A DNA stretch of 64,000 nucleotides from the NCBI GenBank assembly GCA_017852075.1, contig JAFMLQ010000001.1, forward strand, positions 1 to 64,000, given 5' to 3'. The DNA comes from Flavobacteriaceae bacterium. Its GTDB lineage: Bacteria; Bacteroidota; Bacteroidia; Flavobacteriales; Flavobacteriaceae. A model generated the notes under the pieces. It was not told the DNA's origin, made no database searches, and saw only the letters and a list, made by a program, of their open reading frames with translations. Both the position numbers and the translations under genes were made by a program. Positions 38,065 to 47,149 of this stretch are shown one piece after another. The first letter of the stretch is position 1; every line of letters begins with the position of its first letter.

Positions 38065-38634
38065 TTGAATTATAAAAAACAACATATTGATTTACTTCTC
38101 CTGGCTTGTAAAAAGCAGGATCAAAAAGCTCAAATGGAATTGTATCAACGTTATTACAAAAATACCTACCACGCTGCTTTCAGCATATTAAAAAATAGGG
38201 AAGATGCTATGGATGCCATGCAAGAGGCATTTATCACTGCCTTTCAACATTTGGATCAGTACACTGGCATAGGTAGCTTTGGAGGGTGGTTACACAAGAT
38301 TGCCATTCGGAAAAGCATCGCATACTACCACCAAAACAAAAAGTTAATCCCAGACGATCAATTAGAAAATAAGCTTGAGATGAGTGAAAGTCAGGAAGAA
38401 TTTGAAAACCTCTTTCAAGAACTACATCCCACAGCTTTAGAAAATGCACTGAGTCAAATCCACGAGCGTTATCAACTTGTGCTAAAACTGTACTACCTCG
38501 AAGGGTATGACCACGAAGAAATCAGTGAAATCATGAATTGGAGTTCTTCCAACTGTAGGACTACCTTATCTCGCGCAAGAGCACAACTCAAAAAACAACT
38601 CAATGACAAAAAAACTACCTCACAAAGCATTTGA
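38065..38634 (+). CDS. ECF-type RNA polymerase sigma factor
   Basis: Sigma2 'NREDAMDAMQEAFITAFQHLDQY', sigma4 'ALSQIHERYQLVLKLYYLEGYDHEEISEIMNWSSSNCRTTLSRARAQLKK'; TTG start. Confidence 0.9.
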   Translation: MNYKKQHIDLLLLACKKQDQKAQMELYQRYYKNTYHAAFSILKNREDAMDAMQEAFITAFQHLDQYTGIGSFGGWLHKIAIRKSIAYYHQNKKLIPDDQLENKLEMSESQEEFENLFQELHPTALENALSQIHERYQLVLKLYYLEGYDHEEISEIMNWSSSNCRTTLSRARAQLKKQLNDKKTTSQSI

Positions 38635-39115
38635 AAAATGGGCGGTAGCCCTAAAGGCACCTCCCTTACCAGAGAGCCACCAAGATCTGTTTTTAAAACG
38701 TTTGGCTCATACGAAGCGACACCGACAGCGACGTTTGGTTTTGCAATGGGCTGCGGTGGCTCTCTTGTTTCTAAGTTTAGGAAGTGGGATTTTCTTTACC
38801 CAACCTCAACCCGAACCTGAAATTGAACAATTTCTACGTGCCGAAACTTACCTTACCCAAATGATTCAAGAGCATGTAGTACAAATCGAAAAAATCAATG
38901 TGTCCGGATCCAAAAAACTCGTTGAAAATTCAAAACTCAAATTAGCAAAGCTTCAAAACAGTTATCAAGAACTCTATCAAGATTGGGACTTAAACCAAAA
39001 CCAACCTCTTTTCATCAATGCGCTGATTCTCAATCTGAGAACCCAATTACAACTTTTAGAAGATATTCAAGAACAACTTACATTATTACAACAAAAAAGC
39101 TATGAAAAAATTTAG
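38603..39115 (+). CDS. Single-pass membrane protein, candidate anti-sigma factor
   Basis: Basic N-terminus, one TM (LVLQWAAVALLFLSLGSGIFF), extracytoplasmic coiled region; overlaps the sigma gene by 32 nt. Confidence 0.6.
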   Translation: MTKKLPHKAFEKWAVALKAPPLPESHQDLFLKRLAHTKRHRQRRLVLQWAAVALLFLSLGSGIFFTQPQPEPEIEQFLRAETYLTQMIQEHVVQIEKINVSGSKKLVENSKLKLAKLQNSYQELYQDWDLNQNQPLFINALILNLRTQLQLLEDIQEQLTLLQQKSYEKI

Positions 39116-40163
39116 ATCAATATTCCTATTCATACTATTAGGGACTTACTCTGCGACTTACGCTCAAGAAAGCAATAAGAAAGAATTTCATAAAGAAATC
39201 GAAGTACAAGCTGACGCTCTAATTGAGATTGAAAATCAATTTGGCGATCTTAAAATTACCAGTTGGGATGAAAACAGAGTAGTCATCGATGTGCTAATCA
39301 CAGTAAAAGGGGCTAGTTCAAGACGTGTTCAAGAGAAACTTGATGAGATCGATGTGTACTTTAGTTTACAACCCGATCACGTTATCGCAAAAACACAAAT
39401 TGAGGAAAATTGGAGCCTTAAGTTTTTTAAAAGTGCTCGAATTCAATACAGAATCGATTATACCATCAAACTTCCACGTTCTAGCAAAGTAGATTTAACT
39501 AACGACTATGGAAGCATCGCACTCAATGCACTAGATGGCTCAGCAAAGATACATTGTGACTTTGGAAAACTCCTGATCGGAGCTCTCAACTCCGAAAACA
39601 ACATACTCAACTTTGATTATACTAACAATTCTTCCTTCGATTTTATACGAGGAGGCAAGATACAAGCCGATTTTTCAAGTTTCGATGTGGAAGAAGCCGG
39701 AGCCATTGAACTGGAAGCCGATTACACCACCTCTGAATTTAAGACCCTTCAAGAACTCGATTTTAAAAATGACTTTGGGAAGTTGATCATAGGGCAAATC
39801 AACTCACTGCGAGGTAAAGGAGACTATTTGACTTTAAAAATAGAAACCTTGTTTCACGATACTGAACTTGACAATGAATTTGGCTTAATTAGGATTAATC
39901 AGGTAATGCCTACGACAAAAAGCATTGAAATCCACTCAGAATACACAGCTATTCAGCTCGGAATTTCACCTGATTGGGAATTCAATCACGAAATTGATTT
40001 GGAGTTTGCCAACCTTAAAAGCAGCCTCAATCTCGACCATAGAATCCAAAGAAAAGAATCAATTAAAAACTATTACAAAGGTTTTCACAACAATGAAAAC
40101 ACGACCAATACACTTCACATCACTTCTGAATTTGGAAGTATCAAATTAACCTCAAATCCTTAA
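39102..40163 (+). CDS. Secreted DUF4097-like beta-solenoid protein
   Basis: Signal peptide MKKFRSIFLFILLGTYSATYAQ; repeating beta-strand turns ('FGDLKITSWDENRV', 'NDYGSIALNALDGSAKIHCDFGKL'). Confidence 0.6.
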   Translation: MKKFRSIFLFILLGTYSATYAQESNKKEFHKEIEVQADALIEIENQFGDLKITSWDENRVVIDVLITVKGASSRRVQEKLDEIDVYFSLQPDHVIAKTQIEENWSLKFFKSARIQYRIDYTIKLPRSSKVDLTNDYGSIALNALDGSAKIHCDFGKLLIGALNSENNILNFDYTNNSSFDFIRGGKIQADFSSFDVEEAGAIELEADYTTSEFKTLQELDFKNDFGKLIIGQINSLRGKGDYLTLKIETLFHDTELDNEFGLIRINQVMPTTKSIEIHSEYTAIQLGISPDWEFNHEIDLEFANLKSSLNLDHRIQRKESIKNYYKGFHNNENTTNTLHITSEFGSIKLTSNP

Positions 40164-40167
40164 CATC

Positions 40168-40869
40168 ATGAAACGAATATTTAATACTGTTCTTTTATTA
40201 TCCTTATTAATTTTTAGCACAAAAACCGTTCAAGCTCAATCCGAAACTCGTGAGGTTGGCCCCTATGAGGGCGTTCATATCGCTGGACCATACGAAGTAA
40301 CTCTTATCTCAGGTAAAGAAGGATCAGTAACACTTTTTGGAGAACAAGACGATCTTGAAAATATTGAAGTCTATGTAAAAAAAGGAAAGCTAATTATCAA
40401 AAAGAAAAATCAATCTTGGTTTAGTGACTGGTCATTCAAAAAGATCTCCATTAGGATTCCTATAGAAAAAATTTCTTCAGTCGTTTTGAGCGGTTCAGGG
40501 AAGATCAAGTCTCAAAAACCTATAGTGGCAAACCGATTTAAGACCGTCATTTCAGGCTCTGGAGATATTCATCTTGAATTGGAAGCCACTTTAGTGGAAA
40601 GTACCGTTACAGGTTCGGGTGACTTAAGTCTAAAAGGTCAAACAGAAAGTGCCGAATTTACACTAACAGGTTCTGGCAATATTGATGCTCGGTTTTTAAA
40701 AGCACAAAAAGGACAAGCTAAAATTACAGGGTCAGGAGATATAGAAATGCACGCCAACGAAACTTTCAATGGAAGTATTACAGGATCTGGGGATTTAGTC
40801 TGCTACGGAAACCCTACACAACAAATTACTAAAGTAACAGGCTCTGGAGATATTACGATTCGAGATTAG
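40168..40869 (+). CDS. Head GIN domain-containing (DUF2807) secreted beta-solenoid protein
   Basis: Signal peptide; 'VGPYEGVHIAGPYEVTLISG' GIN start; recurring 'SGSGD/TGSGD/TGSGN' turns. Confidence 0.85.
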   Translation: MKRIFNTVLLLSLLIFSTKTVQAQSETREVGPYEGVHIAGPYEVTLISGKEGSVTLFGEQDDLENIEVYVKKGKLIIKKKNQSWFSDWSFKKISIRIPIEKISSVVLSGSGKIKSQKPIVANRFKTVISGSGDIHLELEATLVESTVTGSGDLSLKGQTESAEFTLTGSGNIDARFLKAQKGQAKITGSGDIEMHANETFNGSITGSGDLVCYGNPTQQITKVTGSGDITIRD

Positions 40870-42190
40870 CAACACTAATCTTTGGAATCCGAAGCAACAT
40901 AAATATGCCGAAGATGAAAAATAAAATAAAAAATAAGATCCCATTGCGCATGCTCCCCGAAATATGATCGATTAAACCAAAACATATCATCCCTATGACG
41001 ATACCTATCTTTTCCGTAACATCATAAAAACTAAAAAAGGATGTGGTGTCTGGGGTATCGGGAATCATTTTAGAATAGGTGGATCGTGAAAGGGATTGTA
41101 GTCCACCCATTACAAGACCAACAAAACCGGCCACCGAATAAAATTGAAGAGGTGTACGAGTGTAATAAGCCACAATACACAAGGCAACCCAAATCAAGTT
41201 GATCGCAATCAATACAGGGATATTTCCATATCGCTCTGAAGCTCTTGCTGTGAGGATAGCACCGAAAATAGCGACAATTTGAATCAGTAAAATACTGACG
41301 ATCAATCCAACGGTTTTTTCACTTGAATTTGCCCATGCAATTTCTTCTTCGCCAAAATAAGCCGCCACCAGCATTACGGTCTGTAACGCCATGCTATAGA
41401 GAAAAAATGCAGGCAGAAAGCGTTTTAATCGAGTAAGGTTTTTGAGTTGTTTCCAAACGGTTTTTAGCTCTTTATAGCCATTCCAAAAAACATCCTTGGT
41501 AACTTTTACCTCATGGTTGCTTTTGGGTAAAAAATAAAAGGAATATTGGCTGAATAAAGCCCACCAAATTCCTACAGAAATGAAGGAATACTTCATAGCG
41601 GTAATCGTCGCCTCATTTTCACTCCCTTGAATACCAAATAAATCCGGTTTCATCACCATAGTCAAATTCACTAATAAAAGTATGACACTACCAATGTATC
41701 CATAAGAAAAACCACGTGCACTAGCACGATCTTGTTGTTCTGGATAGGCGATATCAGGCAAATAGGAATTATAAAATACCAAACTTGCCCATAATCCAAT
41801 TAACGCTAGAAAATAAAAAAACAAGCCTAAATAAATTGTTTCAAGTTCGAACCAAAACAATCCAATACAGGATAGCGAACCCAAATAGACAAAGATTTTC
41901 ATAAACTTCTTCTTATTCCCTATGTAGTCTGCAATACCAGACAAAATGGGAGAAATAAAGGCCACAATAACAAAAGCGAAAGCCGTAACAAAACTTATGA
42001 CTGCTGTGTTTTTGATTTCATACCCAAAAAATGGAATTGTATTGATCTCAGAAAACAATACACCATAATAAATTGGAAAAATAGCTGAAGAAATTACAAG
42101 AGAATACACGGAATTGGCCCAGTCATAAAAAGCCCAAGCATTTATTAACTTTTTGCTCCCTTTTTCCAAGGGTGCTTTAAGAGGTTTCAT
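40853..42190 (-). CDS. MFS transporter, UMF1-like
   Basis: 445 aa polytopic; 'NAWAFYDWANSVYSLVISSAIFPIYY' N-terminus typical of UMF1. Confidence 0.88.
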   Translation of the reverse strand: MKPLKAPLEKGSKKLINAWAFYDWANSVYSLVISSAIFPIYYGVLFSEINTIPFFGYEIKNTAVISFVTAFAFVIVAFISPILSGIADYIGNKKKFMKIFVYLGSLSCIGLFWFELETIYLGLFFYFLALIGLWASLVFYNSYLPDIAYPEQQDRASARGFSYGYIGSVILLLVNLTMVMKPDLFGIQGSENEATITAMKYSFISVGIWWALFSQYSFYFLPKSNHEVKVTKDVFWNGYKELKTVWKQLKNLTRLKRFLPAFFLYSMALQTVMLVAAYFGEEEIAWANSSEKTVGLIVSILLIQIVAIFGAILTARASERYGNIPVLIAINLIWVALCIVAYYTRTPLQFYSVAGFVGLVMGGLQSLSRSTYSKMIPDTPDTTSFFSFYDVTEKIGIVIGMICFGLIDHISGSMRNGILFFILFFIFGIFMLLRIPKISVANLES

Positions 42191-42240
42191 TTAAAGAAAT
42201 TAGTATCCTAAAGTAACAAAATCCAACCGATTAAAGCCAC

Positions 42241-43044
42241 TTATTTCCCCTTGATTTCGGCTACTTTTTTTTGAGCCTCTGGAATCCAGCGTTTTAGGTT
42301 GTCAATTCGTCTTTGACTAGAAGGGTGGGTGCTCAAAAGTTCTGGAGGAGCCTTTCCTGCTGCTGCGGCTTTCATACGTTCCCAAAGTTGTGGCGCTTCT
42401 TCGGGATTGTACCCCGCTAAAATCATGAGCTCCAAGCCGATTTTATCTGCCTCCGATTCATGTTTACGACTAAAAGGAAGAACCGCACCAACGGTACTCC
42501 CTATCCCATAGGCAGTCAAAATAGCCTTGCGTTTTTTCTCAGGTTGTTTTTCAGTTGCTTTTAGTGCTACCAAATTCATGCCTTGCTGAGCCAAACTGAG
42601 AGACATTCGCTGTCCTCCGTGATCTAGAAGGGCATGTGCCACCTCATGACCCATGATAGCGGCAATCCCATCTGCATTTGCAGCTACAGGAAGAATCCCT
42701 GTATAAAACACTATTTTACCTCCTGGCATACACCAGGCATTACGTTGCTCATTTTGTACCAAATTGTATTCCCAAGCGTAATCCTGTAAATGATTTGGCG
42801 CTCCTTTGTATTCAAAATATGTTTGAGCCGCCTTTGCAATTCGCTCACCGATCAAGTTAATATTCCTGCTTTCTTGGGTATTGTGTATCACAGGATGCTC
42901 CTTTAAAAAATTCTCATATTGGGAAAATGCCATCGGGAAGAGTTGCTTGTTTGTAAAAACATTAAAGGTTTTTTTTCCAGTTAGTTGGTTAACTTTACAA
43001 CTACTTAAGGTGCAGAAAATAGCAATTAAGAAATATTTTTTCAT
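42241..43044 (-). CDS. M48 family metallopeptidase, lipoprotein
   Basis: Lipobox 'CTLSSCK'; zinc motif 'IMGHEVAHALLDHG', 'ESEADKIGLELM'. Confidence 0.92.
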   Translation of the reverse strand: MKKYFLIAIFCTLSSCKVNQLTGKKTFNVFTNKQLFPMAFSQYENFLKEHPVIHNTQESRNINLIGERIAKAAQTYFEYKGAPNHLQDYAWEYNLVQNEQRNAWCMPGGKIVFYTGILPVAANADGIAAIMGHEVAHALLDHGGQRMSLSLAQQGMNLVALKATEKQPEKKRKAILTAYGIGSTVGAVLPFSRKHESEADKIGLELMILAGYNPEEAPQLWERMKAAAAGKAPPELLSTHPSSQRRIDNLKRWIPEAQKKVAEIKGK

Positions 43045-43149
43045 GATTTGGGTTTTGAATAAAGTTAAAAAACTATTGTAAACTAACCGACATTCCTGTT
43101 AAAGTTTTGTTGGAAATGCATAGATTTTTTCACACATGAAAAGAATGCT

Positions 43150-43157
43150 TATTTTTG
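43150..43157 (+). promoter_or_regulatory. Candidate -7 box TATTTTTG upstream of msrB pair
   Basis: TAnnTTTG match 13 nt before the ATG at 43170. Confidence 0.35.
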
Positions 43158-43169
43158 AAATAAAAAATC

Positions 43170-43661
43170 ATGAAATTTTTCGTTCCCCTGCTTATTTTGT
43201 TTGTGTTGTTCAGCTGTCACGGAGTCTCACAAGAGCAAAAAAGCAATCCCAAAAAAGAATACACCGTCTCTAAAACTGATGCGGAATGGAAAGCAGAATT
43301 ACCACAAATGGCGTATTACGTTCTTCGAAAAGCAGGTACCGAACGTGCATTTTCAGGCCCACTGAACTACAATAAAGAAAAAGGCACCTACGTTTGTGCA
43401 GGTTGTCAAACCCCATTGTATGAATCAAAATACAAATACGAATCAGGTTCGGGCTGGCCTTCTTTTGACCGGGGAATTGAAAAAAATTTAGAGTACGATG
43501 TGGATTATAAGATCGGGTACCCCCGCTCAGAACTAAAATGCAATACCTGTGGAGGGCATTTAGGCCATGTCTTTAATGATGGACCCCAAAAGACCACAGG
43601 TAAAAGACATTGTATAAATTCTGCCGCTTTAAATTTTATTCCCATCGATGAGCAACCCTAA
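43170..43661 (+). CDS. msrB: Peptide-methionine (R)-S-oxide reductase, lipoprotein form
   Basis: Lipobox 'FVLFSCHG'; CxxC pairs (CAGC, CNTC), 'GSGWPSFD', catalytic 'KRHCINSAALNF'. Confidence 0.93.
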   Translation: MKFFVPLLILFVLFSCHGVSQEQKSNPKKEYTVSKTDAEWKAELPQMAYYVLRKAGTERAFSGPLNYNKEKGTYVCAGCQTPLYESKYKYESGSGWPSFDRGIEKNLEYDVDYKIGYPRSELKCNTCGGHLGHVFNDGPQKTTGKRHCINSAALNFIPIDEQP

Positions 43662-44058
43662 GCACTACCCTCTTGCCAAATCGGAAGATGAATGGCGAAA
43701 AGAACTCGATGCGGAGACCTATCGAATTGTAAGAGAGAAAGGAACAGAATATCCCTTTACTGGAAAATACAATGACCACTTTGAATCAGGAACCTATCAT
43801 TGTAAAGCCTGTAACGCTCCATTGTACCGTTCCGAAAACAAATTTGACAGTTCTTGTGGATGGCCCAGTTATGACGAAGCACTACCTGGAGCTTTAGAAT
43901 ACATAAAAGATGCTACCCATGGAATGCTCCGTACTGAGATCGTTTGTGCTCACTGTGGAGGTCATCAAGGGCATGTTTTTAACGATGGCCCCACTTCAAC
44001 GGGTATGCGTTACTGTGTCAATTCGGCCAGTATCTCTTTTGATCCTGAAGCAAAATAA
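43648..44058 (+). CDS. msrB: Peptide-methionine (R)-S-oxide reductase, cytosolic form
   Basis: No signal peptide; CKAC and CAHC zinc pairs, 'SCGWPSYDEA', 'MRYCVNSASISF'; overlaps the upstream msrB by 14 nt. Confidence 0.93.
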   Translation: MSNPKHYPLAKSEDEWRKELDAETYRIVREKGTEYPFTGKYNDHFESGTYHCKACNAPLYRSENKFDSSCGWPSYDEALPGALEYIKDATHGMLRTEIVCAHCGGHQGHVFNDGPTSTGMRYCVNSASISFDPEAK

Positions 44059-44084
44059 AGCGCACAAATTCTCCTCTTATTTCT

Positions 44085-44092
44085 TACCTTTG
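44085..44092 (+). promoter_or_regulatory. Candidate lpdA -7 box TACCTTTG
   Basis: Exact TAnnTTTG match 22 nt before the ATG at 44115. Confidence 0.4.
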
Positions 44093-44114
44093 TGTCGAAT
44101 TTAAATGACATTAC

Positions 44115-45503
44115 ATGACGGCATACGATATTATAGTTTTAGGAAGTGGACCTGGCGGATATGTTACCGCAATTCGAGCCTCCCAACTGGGATTTAAAAC
44201 CGCTATTGTAGAAAAAGAAAGTCTAGGTGGTGTTTGTTTGAACTGGGGCTGTATTCCCACCAAAGCACTACTTAAATCTGCACAGGTTTTTGAATATCTC
44301 AAACACGCAGAGGACTATGGGTTGACCCTTCAAGAATACGACAAAGATTTTGATGCTGTTGTCAATCGAAGTCGCAATGTAGCTGCCGGAATGAGTAAAG
44401 GTGTTCAGTTTTTAATGAAAAAAAATAAAATTGATGTTCTAGAAGGTCATGGAAAAGTTAAAGCTGGAAAAAAAGTAAGCGTAACCCAAGGTGACAAAAC
44501 TGAAGAATACCAAGCACAACATATTATTATTGCCACGGGTGCACGTTCAAGAGAACTTCCTAGTCTTCCTCAAGATGGAAAAAAAGTTATTGGCTACCGT
44601 CAAGCAATGACTTTGAAAAAGCAACCAAAAAAATTGATCGTAGTAGGCTCTGGAGCTATCGGAATTGAATTTGCTTATTTCTACAACGCAATGGGAACTG
44701 AAGTCACCATTGTAGAATATCTAGATCGTATTGTACCGGTTGAAGATGAGGAAGTTTCCAAGCAACTTGAACGCTCCTTTAAGAAGAGTGGGATAAAAAT
44801 CCTAACTCGTGCTGAAGTGACCTCCGTAGCCACTGAAGGGAAAGGAGTAAAAGCCACCGTAAAAACAGAAAAAGGTGAAGAAGTACTCAATGCAGACATA
44901 GTTCTCTCTGCCGTTGGAATCAAAACTAATATTGAAAACATTGGTTTAGAGGATGTGGGAATCGCTGTTGATCGAGATAAAATATTGGTCAACGATTTTT
45001 ACCAAACCAATCTTCCCGGTTATTATGCCATTGGGGACGTAACACAGGGGCAAGCCTTGGCACACGTTGCTTCTGCAGAAGGTATTTTGTGTGTGGAGAA
45101 AATTGCAGGACATCATGTGGAACCTCTGGATTATGGAAATGTTCCTGGTTGCACCTACTGTTCCCCTGAAATTGCTTCTGTAGGTCTTACTGAAACGCAG
45201 GCCAAAGAAAAAGGATACGAGATCAAAGTGGGGAAATTTCCCTTTTCCGCTTCCGGTAAAGCACAAGCTGGTGGAAATCCCGACGGCTTTGTCAAAGTCA
45301 TTTTTGACGCCAAATACGGTGAATGGCTAGGATGTCATATGATAGGTGCCGGAGTAACAGACATGATTGCCGAAGCGGTACTGGGTCGAAAACTAGAAAC
45401 CACTGGACATGAAGTTTTAAAAGCTGTTCATCCCCACCCCACAATGAGTGAGGCTGTAATGGAAGCTGTTGCCGATGCCTATGATGAGGTAATTCATCTT
45501 TAA
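44115..45503 (+). CDS. lpdA: Dihydrolipoyl dehydrogenase
   Basis: 'VLGSGPGGYVTAIRASQLG', redox 'GGVCLNWGCIPTKALLKSA', C-terminal 'HPHPTMSEAVMEA'. Confidence 0.96.
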   Translation: MTAYDIIVLGSGPGGYVTAIRASQLGFKTAIVEKESLGGVCLNWGCIPTKALLKSAQVFEYLKHAEDYGLTLQEYDKDFDAVVNRSRNVAAGMSKGVQFLMKKNKIDVLEGHGKVKAGKKVSVTQGDKTEEYQAQHIIIATGARSRELPSLPQDGKKVIGYRQAMTLKKQPKKLIVVGSGAIGIEFAYFYNAMGTEVTIVEYLDRIVPVEDEEVSKQLERSFKKSGIKILTRAEVTSVATEGKGVKATVKTEKGEEVLNADIVLSAVGIKTNIENIGLEDVGIAVDRDKILVNDFYQTNLPGYYAIGDVTQGQALAHVASAEGILCVEKIAGHHVEPLDYGNVPGCTYCSPEIASVGLTETQAKEKGYEIKVGKFPFSASGKAQAGGNPDGFVKVIFDAKYGEWLGCHMIGAGVTDMIAEAVLGRKLETTGHEVLKAVHPHPTMSEAVMEAVADAYDEVIHL

Positions 45504-45523
45504 ATCCGCCAATAAAATCTCTT

Positions 45524-45549
45524 AAAGCCCTTTACTAAGGGCTTTTTTT
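45524..45549 (+). terminator. Intrinsic terminator after lpdA
   Basis: AAAGCCCTT-tact-AAGGGCTTTTTTT hairpin with T tract. Confidence 0.85.
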
Positions 45550-45593
45550 GTGTTTGAAAGTATCAGAATGCTTTTCGTTTATTGGAAATTTCA

Positions 45594-45698
45594 TTAATGA
45601 TCCATAATATAGATTGTCCTGGTAATAAAATACATCACGGTCAACACACTTAGTAATACTTTAAAAGCTTGGAATGAGTTAAATTCTAGTTTGATCAT
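45594..45698 (-). CDS. Putative small membrane protein, 34 aa (MIKLEFNSFQAFKVLLSVLTVMYFITRTIYIMDH)
   Basis: ATG..TAA on the minus strand in the lpdA-aroQ gap; encodes one hydrophobic segment with flanking charges. Not in the ORF track because of its size. Confidence 0.3.
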   Translation of the reverse strand: MIKLEFNSFQAFKVLLSVLTVMYFITRTIYIMDH

Positions 45699-45772
45699 CT
45701 TTTGGATTCCTTTATTCAATGCATTCTATTTAGGCAGAATAGATTTGATAAATTGAACCCAAAAATTTAGCG

Positions 45773-46189
45773 TCATTTCAACGCACTCTCTACCCCTAGA
45801 CGATACGAATCAAGACCGAAACCGATAATCAATCCTTTTGCAACTGGAGTAATATAAGAGATGTGTCTAAAATCTTCACGGGCGAAGGTGTTCGAAATGT
45901 GAATTTCGATTACGGAAGTGTTTATACTTTTTATGGCATCGCCTATGGCGACCGAGGTATGGGTATAAGCACCTGCATTGAGTAGGATGAGATCAGAGCT
46001 GAAACCAACCTCCTGCAGGCGGTTGATCAATTCTCCTTCTACATTGGACTGGAAATAGTCAAAAGTCACCTGGGGAAACTGTTTTTGCAACTCGGCATAA
46101 TAGTCTTCAAAAGTTTGATCCCCGTATACTGTGGGTTCTCGTGTACCCAACAGATTTAAGTTAGGTCCGTTGATGATGCTGATCTTCAT
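45773..46189 (-). CDS. aroQ: 3-dehydroquinate dehydratase, type II
   Basis: 'ISIINGPNLNLLGTREPTVYG', 'LILNAGAYTHTSVAIGDAI', 'EIHISNTFAREDFRHISYI'. Confidence 0.96.
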   Translation of the reverse strand: MKISIINGPNLNLLGTREPTVYGDQTFEDYYAELQKQFPQVTFDYFQSNVEGELINRLQEVGFSSDLILLNAGAYTHTSVAIGDAIKSINTSVIEIHISNTFAREDFRHISYITPVAKGLIIGFGLDSYRLGVESALK

Positions 46190-46246
46190 TTTTATTATTT
46201 TAGTAAAAGTATAGAAATTAGAAGTATTCCCCTAAAAACAAGTAGT

Positions 46247-47149
46247 GTGAATTGGCAACAAGCAGTCTTAGATTTTCGAATGTACTTACAAATAGAGCGT
46301 GGTCTTTCTGAAAACTCAATCGAAAATTACAGCTTTGACCTTCAGGCATTTCAAAATTTCTTGAATACAGAAAACAGTAAGGTAACTCCCCTAGATTGCA
46401 ATCATGAACATGTTAAACAATTCATATACGAAACCGCAAAAGTATTGAGTTCGCATACCCAAGCAAGACGCATAGCGGGTTTACGAAGCTTTTTTGACTA
46501 CCTCATTTTTGAAAAATACCGAGTCACCAATCCAACCGACCTCATCGAAGCACCCAAATTGGGAAGAAAACTCCCGGATGTACTTTCCCTTAAAGAGATC
46601 GAAAGTATGATGGAACATTTAGACCTAGGTCACCCTCAAGGCCATCGCAATAGAGCTATATTGGAAACTTTATACGGTAGTGGACTTCGGGTTTCTGAAC
46701 TTATCAATTTGAGCCTGTCCAATCTCTTTTTTAAAGAATCCTTGATTCGAGTAACAGGAAAAGGAAACAAACAACGCTTAGTCCCCATGGGAAAGACTTC
46801 AAAAAAGTTTTTAGAAATCTATGTCCATCAGTTACGTCTCTCACCAAAAATTCATCCCGAACACCAAGATGTGGTGTTTTTAAATCGAAATGGAAAGGGG
46901 CTAACCCGCCAAATGATTTTTAGCCTAATTCGTTCTTTAGCTTTAAAAGCAAATATCCAGAAGAAAATAGGGCCTCATACTTTTAGGCATTCCTTTGCGA
47001 CACACCTTCTTGAAAACGGTGCAGACCTTAGAACCATTCAGATTTTAATGGGACATGAAAGCATTACCACCACAGAGGTTTACACACATTTGGATACACA
47101 GCATTTACGCTCAGTCGTGGAACAGTTTCATCCTAGAGGAGGAGGTTAG
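46247..47149 (+). CDS. xerD: Site-specific tyrosine recombinase XerD
   Basis: 'ILETLYGSGLRVSELI', 'TGKGNKQRLVPMG', 'GPHTFRHSFATHLLENGADLRTIQILMGHESITTTEVYTH'; GTG start. Confidence 0.94.
   Translation: MNWQQAVLDFRMYLQIERGLSENSIENYSFDLQAFQNFLNTENSKVTPLDCNHEHVKQFIYETAKVLSSHTQARRIAGLRSFFDYLIFEKYRVTNPTDLIEAPKLGRKLPDVLSLKEIESMMEHLDLGHPQGHRNRAILETLYGSGLRVSELINLSLSNLFFKESLIRVTGKGNKQRLVPMGKTSKKFLEIYVHQLRLSPKIHPEHQDVVFLNRNGKGLTRQMIFSLIRSLALKANIQKKIGPHTFRHSFATHLLENGADLRTIQILMGHESITTTEVYTHLDTQHLRSVVEQFHPRGGG

Noticed and set aside
46247-47149. Tyrosine recombinase as a sign of a mobile element
   Set aside because: Sequence and context fit the housekeeping XerD; no attachment repeats or cargo seen nearby.
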